Assembly: GCF_030064675.1 (NCBI RefSeq)
Contig: NZ_CP116413.1
Location: 901,001-965,000 of the forward strand
Source: Crossiella sp. CA-258035
GTDB taxonomy: Bacteria > Actinomycetota > Actinomycetes > Mycobacteriales > Pseudonocardiaceae
Length of the DNA stretch: 64,000 nt
Reading direction: 5' to 3'
The notes under the pieces are model-generated. The model searched no databases and was not told the origin of the DNA. It saw only the letters and a program-made list of their open reading frames with translations. This document shows, piece after piece, positions 7,946 through 16,879 of this stretch (position 1 is its first letter; every line of letters starts with the position of its first letter). A program made the translations under genes and the position numbers.

Positions 7946-9268
7946 TCAGACCGTCGCGGGCACCTTCTCCTCGGTCCTGACCTCGTCCTCGGCGCGCTCG
8001 GCCAGCGGGTCGCCGCCGCCGGGGGCGTTGAAGACCTCGTCGTCCAGGGTGCCCTCGCTGCGCGCGACCAGCACCGGGACCACCATCTGACCGGCCACGT
8101 TGGTGGCGGTGCGGATCATGTCCAGGATCGCGTCGATGGCGATGATCAGGCCGACCCCGGCCAGCGGCAGGCCGACCGTGGACAGGGTGAGGGTGAGCAT
8201 CACGATCGCGCCGGTCAGCCCCGCGGTGGCGGCCGAGCCGAACACCGACACCGCGGCGATCAGGATGTAGTCGGTGAAGGACAGCGGCACGCCGAACACC
8301 TGGGCCACGAAGATCGCGGCGATGGCCGGGTAGACCGCGGCGCAGCCGTCCATCTTGGTGGTCGCGCCGAAGGGCACCGCGAAGCTGGCGTACTGCTCCG
8401 GCACGCCGAGGCGGCGGATGGTGGTCTGCTGGGTCAGCGGCAGGGTGCCGATGGAGGAGCGGGAGACGAAGGCCAGCTGGATCGGCGCCCAGGCCTTGGC
8501 GTAGAAGCGCAGCGGGTTGACCTTGCCGACCAGGGCCAGCAGCAGCGGGTAGACCACGAACAGCACGATCGCGCAGCCCAGGTAGACCGCGAAGGCGAAG
8601 GTGGCCAGCGGGCGGAGCAGGTCGAAGCCGTACTGCGCGGTGGCCCGGCCGATCAGGCCCAGCGTGCCCAGCGGGGCGAGCCGGATGACCCACCACAGCG
8701 CCTTCTGGGTGATCTCCAGCAGGGACCGGCTGAAGTTCACGAACGGCTCGGCCTTGCCGCCGATCTTGTACGCGGCGATGCCGATCACCACGGCCAGGAA
8801 CACGATCTGCAGCACCCGGCCCTCGGTGAAGGCCAGCACCGGGTTGGTCGGCAGCAGGCCCTTGAGGAAGTCCAGCCAGCCGCCCTGGCTCTTCGGCTTG
8901 TACGACTGGTCCACCGGCAGGGTGACACCCTGTCCGGGGTTGGTGATCAGCCCGACCGCGATGCCGACCAGCACCGCGATCAGCGAGGTGATGCCGAACC
9001 AGAGCAGCGTCTTGCCGGCCAGCCTGGCCACCGTGCCGGGTCCGCCGTTGACGTTGCGCAGGTTGGCGATGCTGACCACGATCGCGGTGAACACCAGCGG
9101 CACCACGGCCAGCGTGAGCAGCTGCACGAAGGTGGAGCCGATGGTGGCCAGCGTGGTGGACAGCCAGGTCAGGCCGTTGGCTCTGGCGAGCACGCCGAGC
9201 AGGACGCCGAGCACGAGACCGGCGACGGTCTGCGCCCAGAACGGGAACTTCTTGAGTGCGGACAGCAC
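7946..9268 (-). CDS. Dicarboxylate/amino acid:cation symporter (SDF family)
   Basis: The 440-residue protein is a multi-spanning transporter of the sodium:dicarboxylate symporter (DAACS, GltP/DctA-like) family. The two re-entrant hairpin signatures are present: SRSSIGTLP near residue 270 and GATTKMDGCA near residue 300, the latter corresponding to the usual GATINMDG. A conserved LTLSTVGLPLAG and a late IDAILDMIRTATNVAG that binds the substrate amino group or carboxylate are also visible. It would import glutamate, aspartate or C4-dicarboxylates with Na+ or H+. The C-terminal 30 residues are acidic and cytosolic. It lies between accA3 and maf as an insertion relative to the mycobacterial gene order. 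Confidence 0.88.
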   Translation of the reverse strand: MLSALKKFPFWAQTVAGLVLGVLLGVLARANGLTWLSTTLATIGSTFVQLLTLAVVPLVFTAIVVSIANLRNVNGGPGTVARLAGKTLLWFGITSLIAVLVGIAVGLITNPGQGVTLPVDQSYKPKSQGGWLDFLKGLLPTNPVLAFTEGRVLQIVFLAVVIGIAAYKIGGKAEPFVNFSRSLLEITQKALWWVIRLAPLGTLGLIGRATAQYGFDLLRPLATFAFAVYLGCAIVLFVVYPLLLALVGKVNPLRFYAKAWAPIQLAFVSRSSIGTLPLTQQTTIRRLGVPEQYASFAVPFGATTKMDGCAAVYPAIAAIFVAQVFGVPLSFTDYILIAAVSVFGSAATAGLTGAIVMLTLTLSTVGLPLAGVGLIIAIDAILDMIRTATNVAGQMVVPVLVARSEGTLDDEVFNAPGGGDPLAERAEDEVRTEEKVPATV

Positions 9269-9480
9269 GGATTCCCCCAGGGGATCATGGGTTGGCGATG
9301 GGTCGGGACTGAGCGGGGGTGCGGCTCAGGCCGGACAGAGCGAACTCGCCAGCCGACCAAGGTCGACGTGGCGGCGCTCGGTGAAGAACCATCGGATGCC
9401 CATGACGATGGGTAGAACTCTAAAACTTCCTCACGTCTTCCTTGTCCTTCGAACGGGTGAGGACAGTCACGTTGAGCAGG

Positions 9481-10113
9481 CTATTTGGCCCAGAGATCAA
9501 CAACCGAGACGCCGACCGCGGCCAGCAGCCTGCGGGTCAGCGGCAGGCTGATGCCGATCACGCTGCCGTGGTCGCCGTCGATGCCCTCGACGAACCAGCC
9601 GCCCAGCCCGTCCAGGGTGAACCCACCGGCCACGTGCAGCGGCTCGCCGCTGGCCAGGTACGCCTCCAGCTCGGCCTCGCTGGGCGCGGACCAGCGGACC
9701 GTGGTGCTCATGGTCTCCTGCGCGCGGGCCACCGCCTGGCCGCCGCTGAGCCGGACGACCGCGTGCCCGGTGAGCAGCTCGCCGCTGCGCCCGGCCATCA
9801 GCCGCCAGCGCTGCCGGGCGACCTCCGTGCTCGCGGGCTTGCCGACGATCTCCGGGCCGTCCGGGGTGTCCATCAGCAGCATCGAGTCACAGCCGACCAC
9901 CACCGCCTCGTCCAGCTCGGCGGCCACCGTGGGCAGCACCGCCTCGGCCTTGGCCGCGGCCAGCGCCACGACCACCTCGGCGGGCTTGGGGTCGGGCAGG
10001 GCGGCGGCCACCGCGTCCTCGTCGACGCCGGAGACGTGCACGACGGGTTCGATGCCCGCCGCGCGCAGGACACCAAGCCGGGCGGGGGACTGGGAAGCCA
10101 ATACAAAGCGCAC
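9481..10113 (-). CDS. maf: Maf-like nucleoside triphosphate pyrophosphatase
   Basis: The 210-residue protein is a Maf family enzyme. It starts (GTG) with RFVLASQSPARLGVLRAAG, the family signature, followed by AAAKAEAV, VVGCDSMLL with the metal-binding Asp, and a GKPAS segment. Maf proteins hydrolyse non-canonical nucleoside triphosphates to monophosphates and pyrophosphate, either as a house-cleaning activity or to control septum formation. In mycobacteria maf follows accE in the accD5 cluster; here GH27, ROK, peptidase and esterase genes separate them. The start codon lies inside a perfect 15-bp hairpin (10108-10144) with a TAAGCT in the loop, so expression may be leaderless or structure-controlled. 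Confidence 0.9.
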   Translation of the reverse strand: MRFVLASQSPARLGVLRAAGIEPVVHVSGVDEDAVAAALPDPKPAEVVVALAAAKAEAVLPTVAAELDEAVVVGCDSMLLMDTPDGPEIVGKPASTEVARQRWRLMAGRSGELLTGHAVVRLSGGQAVARAQETMSTTVRWSAPSEAELEAYLASGEPLHVAGGFTLDGLGGWFVEGIDGDHGSVIGISLPLTRRLLAAVGVSVVDLWAK

Positions 10114-10144
10114 GGCCGGGCAGCTTAGTTGCCCGGCCGTGCGC
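10108..10144. terminator. Perfect 15-bp hairpin over the maf start codon
   Basis: GCGCACGGCCGGGCA (10108-10122) and its exact complement (10130-10144) enclose a seven-base loop. The hairpin sits 13 bases downstream of the alpha-galactosidase stop (10157) and includes the GTG start of maf (10113-10111). On the minus strand it is followed by a weakly T-rich stretch (CTTTGTATTGG). It may terminate transcription from the alpha-galactosidase gene. The loop carries TAAGCT on the minus strand, eight bases before the GTG, as a possible -10 box for a leaderless maf transcript. Confidence 0.6.
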
Positions 10145-10156
10145 GTCGGTCAGCGT

Positions 10157-11941
10157 TCACTTCACGACCTCGACGCGGTCCAGGTCCGGCGCGTGGTTGC
10201 CGGGGTTGCTGAACTTCAGCGAGTTCGCCCCCGCCTTGAGCCGGACCACGATCTCGGCCACGCCAGGCGTGCCCCAGCCGCCGGTGGGCGGCAGGTCGAA
10301 GTTGATGTTCGCCGCCCCGTTCACCCCGACCGCGAACGCCCTCGGGTCGCCGGAGACGTAGCCCACCCGCACGGTGTAGTCACCGGCGCGGGGGACGGTG
10401 ATCCCGTTCAGGGTGACCGAGCCGTTGCCCAGGTCGCCGATCTTGCGGCCGCCCGAGCAGCCCGCGCAGTCGGAGACCTTCGCGCCACCGGTGAGCACGC
10501 TGTCCGATGCCTCGGCCTCGATACCTGTGGCCTGGCCGCCCGGGATGATCTTGAGCAACCGGGTGCCGTGGGTGGGCACCTCGGCGGTGAAGCCGTGCTG
10601 GTAGGCGCCCAGGTTCGCGCCCGCCCAGACGTCGCGGACCTGGGCCGGGCCGGTGATGCCCAGTTCGGCGAAGACCGCGTCCACCGGGGCCTTGGTCGCG
10701 CCCAGGTTGAACAGGGCGACGGTGTGGCTGCCGTCGGCGTTCCTGACCGACCAGACCTGCTGGTCCACTCCGGTGCGCACCGGCTTGGCCGGCATGCCGT
10801 TCTGGTTGATGGCCAGCACCTCGCGGTTGGTCAGCAGCGACTTGCCGAAGCTGTCCAGCTGGGTGAGGTCGTCGCCGATGTAGAGCGGGGCGTTGGTGAC
10901 CGCCCACAGCGTCATGTAACTGCGCCGCTCCTCCGGGGTGAGGCCGTCCATCACGCCGTTGCCCACGTTGAGCGTGTCCAGGTCGTGCCACTGGCCGGGC
11001 CTGGCGTGCTGGATCCACTGCGGCAGGTCGGCGAACCGGTCGTCCACCGAGTTCTGCCAGGTGACCAGGGTCGGGCAGTAGCACTCCACGTCGGTGTTGA
11101 TCCGCCAGCCGGTGGCGTGCTCCTGCCAGAAGTCGATCGCCCTGATGTCGACCGACCAGGAGATCTCCAGGATGACCTTGCGGCCAGTCTTATCCAGGCC
11201 CTTGCGCCAGGCCGCCACGTCCGGGCGGTTGTCGTAGTTGGGGCCTTCCTTCCACGAGCCGGGGCCGACGCCGTCCAGCTTGAAGAAGTCCACCTGCCAG
11301 TCGCCGAACATCCTGGTGATCGAGTCGATGTACTTCTGCGCGCAGGGCCGGTCGAAGTCGATCTTGTAGGCGTTGTCCCAGCCGTTGGTGGTGCGCCAGT
11401 CCGGGTAGACGATGTCGTTGCCGGTGCAGCCGGGCGCGCCGTGGATGGGGAAGTTCCTCCGGTTGGCCTGGTCCAGGCCGAAGGCTTCCTTCTGCAGGCC
11501 GACGGGCTGGTAGATGCCGAACTTCAGGCCCCTGCGGTGCAGCTGCTCGGAGAGCCACTTGATGCCGCGCGGGAACTTCTCCGGGTCAGCCTTGGGCCTG
11601 CCGTACTCGTCGAACTGCGGCACCCAGCCCCAGGTGTGCCACCAGCCGGCGTCGATGTTGACGTAGTTGTAGCCGTACTGCTTGAGGTCGCGGGCCAGCA
11701 CCTCGGCCTGCTTGAGCACGTTGGCCTCGGTGAGGAAGCTGGCCCGGCCCCTCGGGTTGACCCCGGGGTAGGAGGTGGTCTGGAGGCTCCAACTGCTCCA
11801 GCCCATGTACGGCCGCACGGCGGGGGCCTGGACGTCGGTGGCCAGCGCGGGGGCAGCGGGCGCGGGCGCGGCCTGCGCGGCGCCACCGAGCCCGGCGGCG
11901 ACGAGGCCGAGCGCGAGCATGAGTCGGGGTAAGGACCGCAT
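10157..11941 (-). CDS. Secreted GH27 alpha-galactosidase with C-terminal carbohydrate-binding module
   Basis: The 594-residue protein has a signal peptide (about 1-25, ending AAQA). The catalytic barrel (about 40-400) has the GH27 features YMGWSSWS, YNYVNIDAGWW, the nucleophile region DFFKLDGVG and the acid/base region GWRINTDVE. A C-terminal antiparallel domain of the GH27 type (about 400-455) and a CBM35/CBM6-like module (about 470-594, starting GIEAEASDS) follow. The enzyme should release alpha-D-galactose, or possibly beta-L-arabinopyranose, from oligo- or polysaccharides outside the cell. It is transcribed divergently from a ROK regulator, and a perfect palindrome lies between them, so induction by the sugar product is likely. 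Confidence 0.88.
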   Translation of the reverse strand: MRSLPRLMLALGLVAAGLGGAAQAAPAPAAPALATDVQAPAVRPYMGWSSWSLQTTSYPGVNPRGRASFLTEANVLKQAEVLARDLKQYGYNYVNIDAGWWHTWGWVPQFDEYGRPKADPEKFPRGIKWLSEQLHRRGLKFGIYQPVGLQKEAFGLDQANRRNFPIHGAPGCTGNDIVYPDWRTTNGWDNAYKIDFDRPCAQKYIDSITRMFGDWQVDFFKLDGVGPGSWKEGPNYDNRPDVAAWRKGLDKTGRKVILEISWSVDIRAIDFWQEHATGWRINTDVECYCPTLVTWQNSVDDRFADLPQWIQHARPGQWHDLDTLNVGNGVMDGLTPEERRSYMTLWAVTNAPLYIGDDLTQLDSFGKSLLTNREVLAINQNGMPAKPVRTGVDQQVWSVRNADGSHTVALFNLGATKAPVDAVFAELGITGPAQVRDVWAGANLGAYQHGFTAEVPTHGTRLLKIIPGGQATGIEAEASDSVLTGGAKVSDCAGCSGGRKIGDLGNGSVTLNGITVPRAGDYTVRVGYVSGDPRAFAVGVNGAANINFDLPPTGGWGTPGVAEIVVRLKAGANSLKFSNPGNHAPDLDRVEVVK

Positions 11942-11983
11942 CGTTGCTGACCCTTCACTGGCGGGGACCGGGCATCGGTTTTA

Positions 11984-12000
11984 TTTCCTTGGGAAGGAAA
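11984..12000. promoter_or_regulatory. Palindromic operator candidate between alpha-galactosidase and ROK gene
   Basis: TTTCCTTGGGAAGGAAA is a perfect inverted repeat with seven-base arms around GGG. It lies 43 to 59 bases upstream of the GH27 start (11941) and 14 to 30 bases upstream of the ROK start (12015), in the 73-base divergent intergenic region. Position and AT-rich arms fit a ROK repressor site that would control both genes. This is an inference from symmetry and location. Confidence 0.55.
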
Positions 12001-12014
12001 ATTAGCATCAGGGG

Positions 12015-13160
12015 GTGCCAGACAACAGCCCTCAGTCCACCCCGGCCGGCGCGCTGGTCTTCACCACCGTCCTGACCAGGGGGCCGCTGTCCAGGGTGGA
12101 GATCGGCGAGCTGACCGGCCTGTCCTCGGCCACGGTCACCAAGGCCACCCGGCCGTTCCTGGACAGCGGCTACCTGGTGGAAGAGCGGGCCGAGGACCCC
12201 TCCGGCCGCGGCCGCCCGCGCAGCCCGCTGGCGATCAGGGCGGACCGGGAGTTCTTCCTCGGCGTCAAGGTCACCGCGGCCGAGCTGATCGCGGTGGTCA
12301 CCGACCTGCGCGCCGGGGTCCGCGCCAGTGCCCGGCGTCCGCTGGCCGACTGCACGCCGGAGGCGGTGGTGCCCGCGCTGGCCGAGCTGGTCGAGGAGCT
12401 GCTGGCCGAGCCGGGCCGCCGCCGGCGGGTGCGCACCATGGGGGTCGCGGTCTCCGGGGACATCGACCGGGCCGCCGGGGTGGTGCGGTCCTCGCCGTTC
12501 CTGGGCTGGACCGAGGTGGACCTGGGCGCGCGGCTGGCCGCGGCCACCGGGCTGGCGGTGCTGGTGGAGAACGACGTCAAGGCGCTCACCGCGGCCGAGC
12601 GCTGGTTCGGCAGCGGACTCGGGGCCAGCTCGTTCGCGCTGGTCACGCTGGGTACCGGGGTCGGCTGCGGGCTGGTGGTCAACGGCGCGCTGGTGGCTGG
12701 CGCGCACGGGGTGGCCGGGGAGCTGGGGCACGTGCCGGTGGTCGCCGACGGTCCGCGCTGCCCGTGCGGCCGGACCGGTTGCGTGGAGGCGGTGGCCGCC
12801 GAGCGGGCCATCCTGGCCAGGTGCCGTGAGGTGTCCGGGACCGGGCTGACCATGGCCGAGGCGGTGGCCGCCGCGCGGGCCGGGGACGAGCCGCTGCGGG
12901 CGGTCTTCGCCGACGCCGGGCACGCCATCGGGCTGGGGCTGGCCGCGCTGGCCAACCTGGTCGGCCCGGAGCGGATCGTGGTCTCCGGCGAGGGACTGGC
13001 CGCCTACGACCTGATCGGCGAGCGGCTGCGCGAGACCTTTGCCGCCCATGCCTTCGGTGCGGCCGCCCGGTGCGCGCTGGAGCTGCGGCCGCTGTCCTTC
13101 GAGGACTGGGCGCGGGGCGCGGCGGTGGTGGGCATCGAGGCCCTGCTCAGCCGGGCATGA
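12015..13160 (+). CDS. ROK family transcriptional regulator
   Basis: The 381-residue protein has an N-terminal winged helix-turn-helix (about residues 15-65; LSRVEIGELTGLSSATVTKA) followed by a ROK sugar-kinase-like fold. The domain has GVAVSGDID, VENDVKALTAAE and TLGTGVGCGLV, and the ROK zinc motif CPCGRTGCVE near residue 255. Such proteins usually repress sugar-utilisation genes until a sugar or sugar phosphate binds. The phosphate-binding and catalytic Asp region (ENDVK) is kept, so the ligand is probably a monosaccharide. The GTG start has no strong ribosome site; GGGG directly before it is too close. It is divergent from the alpha-galactosidase, its probable target. Confidence 0.87.
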   Translation: MPDNSPQSTPAGALVFTTVLTRGPLSRVEIGELTGLSSATVTKATRPFLDSGYLVEERAEDPSGRGRPRSPLAIRADREFFLGVKVTAAELIAVVTDLRAGVRASARRPLADCTPEAVVPALAELVEELLAEPGRRRRVRTMGVAVSGDIDRAAGVVRSSPFLGWTEVDLGARLAAATGLAVLVENDVKALTAAERWFGSGLGASSFALVTLGTGVGCGLVVNGALVAGAHGVAGELGHVPVVADGPRCPCGRTGCVEAVAAERAILARCREVSGTGLTMAEAVAAARAGDEPLRAVFADAGHAIGLGLAALANLVGPERIVVSGEGLAAYDLIGERLRETFAAHAFGAAARCALELRPLSFEDWARGAAVVGIEALLSRA

Positions 13161-13194
13161 CGACGGGGCGCCCCGAGGGAGGGACGCCCCGCCG
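13161..13194. terminator. Hairpin between convergent ROK and peptidase genes
   Basis: CGACGGGGCGCCCC (13161-13174) can pair with GGGACGCCCCGCCG (13181-13194) over 12 of 14 positions with a six-base loop. It lies directly after the ROK stop (13160) and before the end of the convergent peptidase gene (13215). It probably works as a terminator for both strands. No T-tract follows, as is common in GC-rich genomes. Confidence 0.6.
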
Positions 13195-13214
13195 TGGTGA
13201 TTCGTGTGGGGTTG

Positions 13215-15188
13215 TCAGCGCCGCACGAAGTCGCCGTTCTGGTTCCCGCCCAGGTCCAGCTGCGGGAGGTGACCGGGCAGGTCAGGGGTCAGCGCGTCCG
13301 GCGCGGCCGGCGGCACCTGACCAGCCCCGCCCACGACCGGCAGGGTGACGAAGGAGCGGCCCAGGTCGATGGTCACCGTCGGGCGGTTGGCCGGGGCCAC
13401 GATCCGGCCGGAGTCGGTGCCCGCGATGATCACCGCGAGCCGGTGGCCCTTGGGGATCACGTGGTCGGTGCTGGCCAGCCTGAAGGTCATGGTGCGGGCC
13501 TGGCCGGGCACGATCGGGGTCTGGCTGGTCAGCGACTCGGAGTTGGCCAGGTCGGCCCAGCCCCTGGCGAAGACCTCGAGGCCCACGTTCGCAGTGGTGG
13601 TCGCGGTGTTCTTGTAACAACCGTTGTCACCTGGGGTGGACTCGCCCCAGCAGGACTCGTTGGCCAGCGTGCTGATGCCCTCGCCGGAGCCCGCGTAGTT
13701 GCGGATGGTCGCCGGGCCGTAGTCCACCAGCACCGCGCTCAGGTGCGCGGTGGAGGTGGTCGGGGTGACCCGCACGGTCACCGAGCCGGTGCCCGAGATG
13801 CGCAGGTCCTTGGTCAGCGGACCGGTGCTGAACAGGGTGCGCGCGGTGGAGGCGGCGTTCGGGTTGGCCGCCCAGTTCGCCGAGTTCTGGCCCGCGGTGT
13901 CGGTGAACTTCTCGGTGCTGCCTGGGGTCGCCTGGGTGGTGCCCAGCAGGCCGAGCCCGGCGACCTGGCCCTTGCGGATGCGCAGGTTCACCTGCTCCGT
14001 CCCGGCCAGCGGCCAGGTCGGCTCGTTCACCCAGGTGTCAGGGGCGCGCTCGATGGTGGCCTGCGGCTCGTTCTCGATGCCGTTGTTCACGCCCAGCAGC
14101 CAGCGGTCGAACCAGCGGTGCAGGGTGTCCACCCACACCGAGCGGCGGAAGTCGAACGGGTCCACGTGCCCGGCCTGGGTCAGCCAGATCTTGCGGGTCA
14201 CCCCGGCCGCGGCCAGCTTGTCCCACCACTGCCCGTAGTGCAGCGCCTTGACGTTCAGGTCGCCCTGCCCGTGCACGACGAACACGCTGGCCTTGACCTT
14301 GCTCGCGTTCGGCAGGTAGTCGCGTTCGGCCCAGAAGGCGTTGTAGTCGCCGTTGCTGGTCGCGCCGTTGGTGAGCTTGGTCTTCTGCGCGCCGCAGTCC
14401 GGGCGGCCGCCCTTCTCCACCGTGTTGGCCAGGCCGACCGGGTTGAAGCCGAAGGACACGCCGTCGCTGCGGTAGTAGTCGTACCAGGAGCTGATCGCGC
14501 CGATCGGCACGATGGTCTTCAGGCCGGGCACGCCGGTGGCGGCCACGCCGTTGGCGATGGTGCCGTCGTAGGACTTGCCGATCATGCCGGTGGCGCCGGT
14601 GCTCCAGCCGGAGGAGGCCTTCACGTTGCCGGTCTTGGTGGTGAAGCCGTCGGCGCTGCCGTTGAGCCAGTCGATGACCTTCTTGGCCGAGGCCACGTCG
14701 GACTTGCCGCCGATGTCGCTGCAACCCTCCGAACGAGTGGTCCCGGCCAGGTCGACCAGCACCACCGCGTACCCGCGCGGCACGAAGTAGTTGTCGTAGA
14801 ACAGCGGGAAGCCCAGTGGCTGCTGGCCGTTGTAGGTCTTCTTCTCGCTCTCGTTGCCGCGGCCCAGGTTGTCGTAGTACGGGCTCGCGTCCATGATCAC
14901 CGGGACCTTCTTGCCCTGCTGGGCGGCTTCCGAAGGCCGGACGATGTCCGCGGCGACCCGGTCGATCACGTTGTCCCCGTCCAGGTCGAACCCGGTGGGC
15001 ACGTACACGGTCTCGCGGATCGCGTTCGCATAGGAGTAGATGGGGTCGCTGACCCCGGCGCGGAGCTGGAAGGCCTGCTCGGCAGCGGCATTGGCGGCGG
15101 GTGCGAAGGACAGCGCGCCGATGCCACTGGCCACGGTGGCCAGCAGCGCGGTGAGCACGCGCGAAGGTCGGCGGTGGGTCACGAACAC
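13215..15188 (-). CDS. Secreted Xaa-Pro dipeptidyl-peptidase (S15, PepX-like)
   Basis: The 657-residue protein has an N-terminal signal peptide (about 1-35, ending ANAAA). The alpha/beta-hydrolase domain has the serine nucleophile in GKSYDGT (about residue 205), VVHGQGDLNV with the Asp, and TQAGHVDPF with the His. The C-terminal part is a jelly-roll (about 400-620) as in PepX and cocaine-esterase-type S15 enzymes. The enzyme would cleave Xaa-Pro dipeptides from peptide N-termini outside the cell; an esterase or acylase role is the alternative in this family. It is convergent with the ROK gene and divergent from the lipoprotein esterase, both of which are probably also nutrient-scavenging proteins. 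Confidence 0.85.
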   Translation of the reverse strand: MFVTHRRPSRVLTALLATVASGIGALSFAPAANAAAEQAFQLRAGVSDPIYSYANAIRETVYVPTGFDLDGDNVIDRVAADIVRPSEAAQQGKKVPVIMDASPYYDNLGRGNESEKKTYNGQQPLGFPLFYDNYFVPRGYAVVLVDLAGTTRSEGCSDIGGKSDVASAKKVIDWLNGSADGFTTKTGNVKASSGWSTGATGMIGKSYDGTIANGVAATGVPGLKTIVPIGAISSWYDYYRSDGVSFGFNPVGLANTVEKGGRPDCGAQKTKLTNGATSNGDYNAFWAERDYLPNASKVKASVFVVHGQGDLNVKALHYGQWWDKLAAAGVTRKIWLTQAGHVDPFDFRRSVWVDTLHRWFDRWLLGVNNGIENEPQATIERAPDTWVNEPTWPLAGTEQVNLRIRKGQVAGLGLLGTTQATPGSTEKFTDTAGQNSANWAANPNAASTARTLFSTGPLTKDLRISGTGSVTVRVTPTTSTAHLSAVLVDYGPATIRNYAGSGEGISTLANESCWGESTPGDNGCYKNTATTTANVGLEVFARGWADLANSESLTSQTPIVPGQARTMTFRLASTDHVIPKGHRLAVIIAGTDSGRIVAPANRPTVTIDLGRSFVTLPVVGGAGQVPPAAPDALTPDLPGHLPQLDLGGNQNGDFVRR

Positions 15189-15328
15189 CTCCTGTGATCT
15201 GCGTAGACGCTAGGGCCAGTTCTGTTCAGTTGCCAGGTCCAACTGTCCGGACTATTGGGCGACACCTGTACTGCCCCCTCCGCGCTAGCTTCCGGACGAG
15301 GTCATCGAGATCGCGGATCGGGGGAGAC

Positions 15329-16870
15329 ATGAGCGGACGAACAGCGGGACTGGCGCTGGCGGCGCTGCTGCTGGCGGGCTGCGCGGGCGCGCCGCCGGAG
15401 CCGACGGCGGTGGTGCGGACCGAGGCGGGCGAGCTGCGCGGCGTGGTGGCCGCGGATCACCTGAGCTACCAGGGGATCCCGTACGCCGCGCCGCCGGTGG
15501 GCGAGCTGCGCTGGCAGCCGCCGAAGCCGGTGGCGGCCTGGACCGGCACCAGGGCGGCGGACCGGCCGGGCAACGCCTGCCCGCAGGAGGGCACCGAGTA
15601 CGCCAAGACCGGCAGCACCACCGAGGACTGCCTGTACCTCAACGTGACCACGCCGCGCTCGGGCCAGCGCAAGCCGGTGCTGGTGTGGATCCACGGCGAC
15701 GGCGTGGTCGGCTCGGGCGCGCTCTTCGACGGCGTGCCGCTGGCCACCGCGGGCGACGCCGTGGTGGTGACGATCAACTACCGGCTCGGCGTGTTCGGCG
15801 GCTTCGGCTATCCGGGGCTGGCCGGATCGGGCACCTTCGGGCTGGCCGACCAGCAGGCCGCGCTGCGCTGGGTCAAGCAGAACATCGGCGCGTTCGGCGG
15901 GGATCCGGGCAACGTCACCGTGATCGGCTCCTCCTACGGCGGCTCCTCGATCAGCGCGCACCTGGTTTCGCCTGGGGCGCAAGGACTCTTCCAGCGGGCC
16001 TCCGTCCACAGTGGAGAGGCGCTGATGCCGCTGCCCGCGGGCGCGGTCAGCCCCGGCATCCCGGCGGTGGACTGGTTCATCTGGCGCTCGCTGGCCGAGA
16101 CCGAGCAGGTGGGCGCGGCCATGGCCGCTGAGCTGGGCTGCGCGGACCTGGACTGCCTGCGCAAGCTGCCGGTGGACAAGCTGTTCCCGCTGATGCGGAT
16201 GTTCCAGAGCTACGCCTACGGCGGCGAGGTGCTGCCCGAGTTGCCTGCCGCGGCACTGCGCGCGGGCAAGGCCCAGCCGGTGCCGATGGTCACCGGGATC
16301 ACCAGGGACGAGCACCGCACCTTCGTCGGCCTGTTCCGCGCCGAGCTGAGCGCGGCGGAGTACCCGAAGCTGGTGGCGGAAGCCTTTGGCGCCAAGGCGG
16401 ACCGGATCCTGCGCGAGTACCCGCTGAGCCAGTTCGAGTCACCGGCGCTGGCCTGGTCCGAGGTGCTCACCGACGGGCTGTGGGCGACCGCCGCGTTCGA
16501 GCAGGCCGAGCTGGGCGCCCAGCGTGGGAAGACCTTCGCCTACTCCTTCGCCGACCGGGAGGCGCCGAGCTACCTGCCGTTCCCGCAATCGTTGCCGCCA
16601 GGCGCTTTCCACGCCGCGGACACCCCGTACCTGTTCCCGGACAAGGGTTTCCGGGACAAGGCCAAGCCGGGCCAGCGGGAGCTGTCGGAGCGGATGCTCA
16701 AGTACTGGGCCAACTTCGCCCGCACCGGCGACCCGAACGGGCCCGGGCTGCCCAAGTGGGATGAGTTCGGCCCGGCGAAGTACGTGCAGGCGCTGGCACC
16801 GGGAGAGGCCACCCGGCAGGTGGACTTCCCGGCGCAGCACCGGCTGGAGTTCTGGCGCGGACTGCGCTGA
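15329..16870 (+). CDS. Lipoprotein carboxylesterase, type B family
   Basis: The ATG at 15329, with GGGGAGAC just upstream, gives 513 residues. The start MSGRTAGLALAALLLAGCAG is a lipoprotein signal with the lipidated Cys near 18. The alpha/beta-hydrolase fold of type B carboxylesterases is clear: YQGIPYAAPPVGELRW, TEDCLYLNV, GVFGGFGY, FGGDPGNVTVIG. Active-site motifs are unusual: the nucleophile elbow is GSSYGG instead of GESAGG, and the oxyanion loop is HGDGVVG instead of HGGGF. The catalytic His region AFHAADTPYLF is normal. It should hydrolyse esters at the outer face of the membrane; the changed motifs make the substrate and even the activity less certain. Confidence 0.83.
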   Translation: MSGRTAGLALAALLLAGCAGAPPEPTAVVRTEAGELRGVVAADHLSYQGIPYAAPPVGELRWQPPKPVAAWTGTRAADRPGNACPQEGTEYAKTGSTTEDCLYLNVTTPRSGQRKPVLVWIHGDGVVGSGALFDGVPLATAGDAVVVTINYRLGVFGGFGYPGLAGSGTFGLADQQAALRWVKQNIGAFGGDPGNVTVIGSSYGGSSISAHLVSPGAQGLFQRASVHSGEALMPLPAGAVSPGIPAVDWFIWRSLAETEQVGAAMAAELGCADLDCLRKLPVDKLFPLMRMFQSYAYGGEVLPELPAAALRAGKAQPVPMVTGITRDEHRTFVGLFRAELSAAEYPKLVAEAFGAKADRILREYPLSQFESPALAWSEVLTDGLWATAAFEQAELGAQRGKTFAYSFADREAPSYLPFPQSLPPGAFHAADTPYLFPDKGFRDKAKPGQRELSERMLKYWANFARTGDPNGPGLPKWDEFGPAKYVQALAPGEATRQVDFPAQHRLEFWRGLR

Positions 16871-16879
16871 GGCCGTGGC

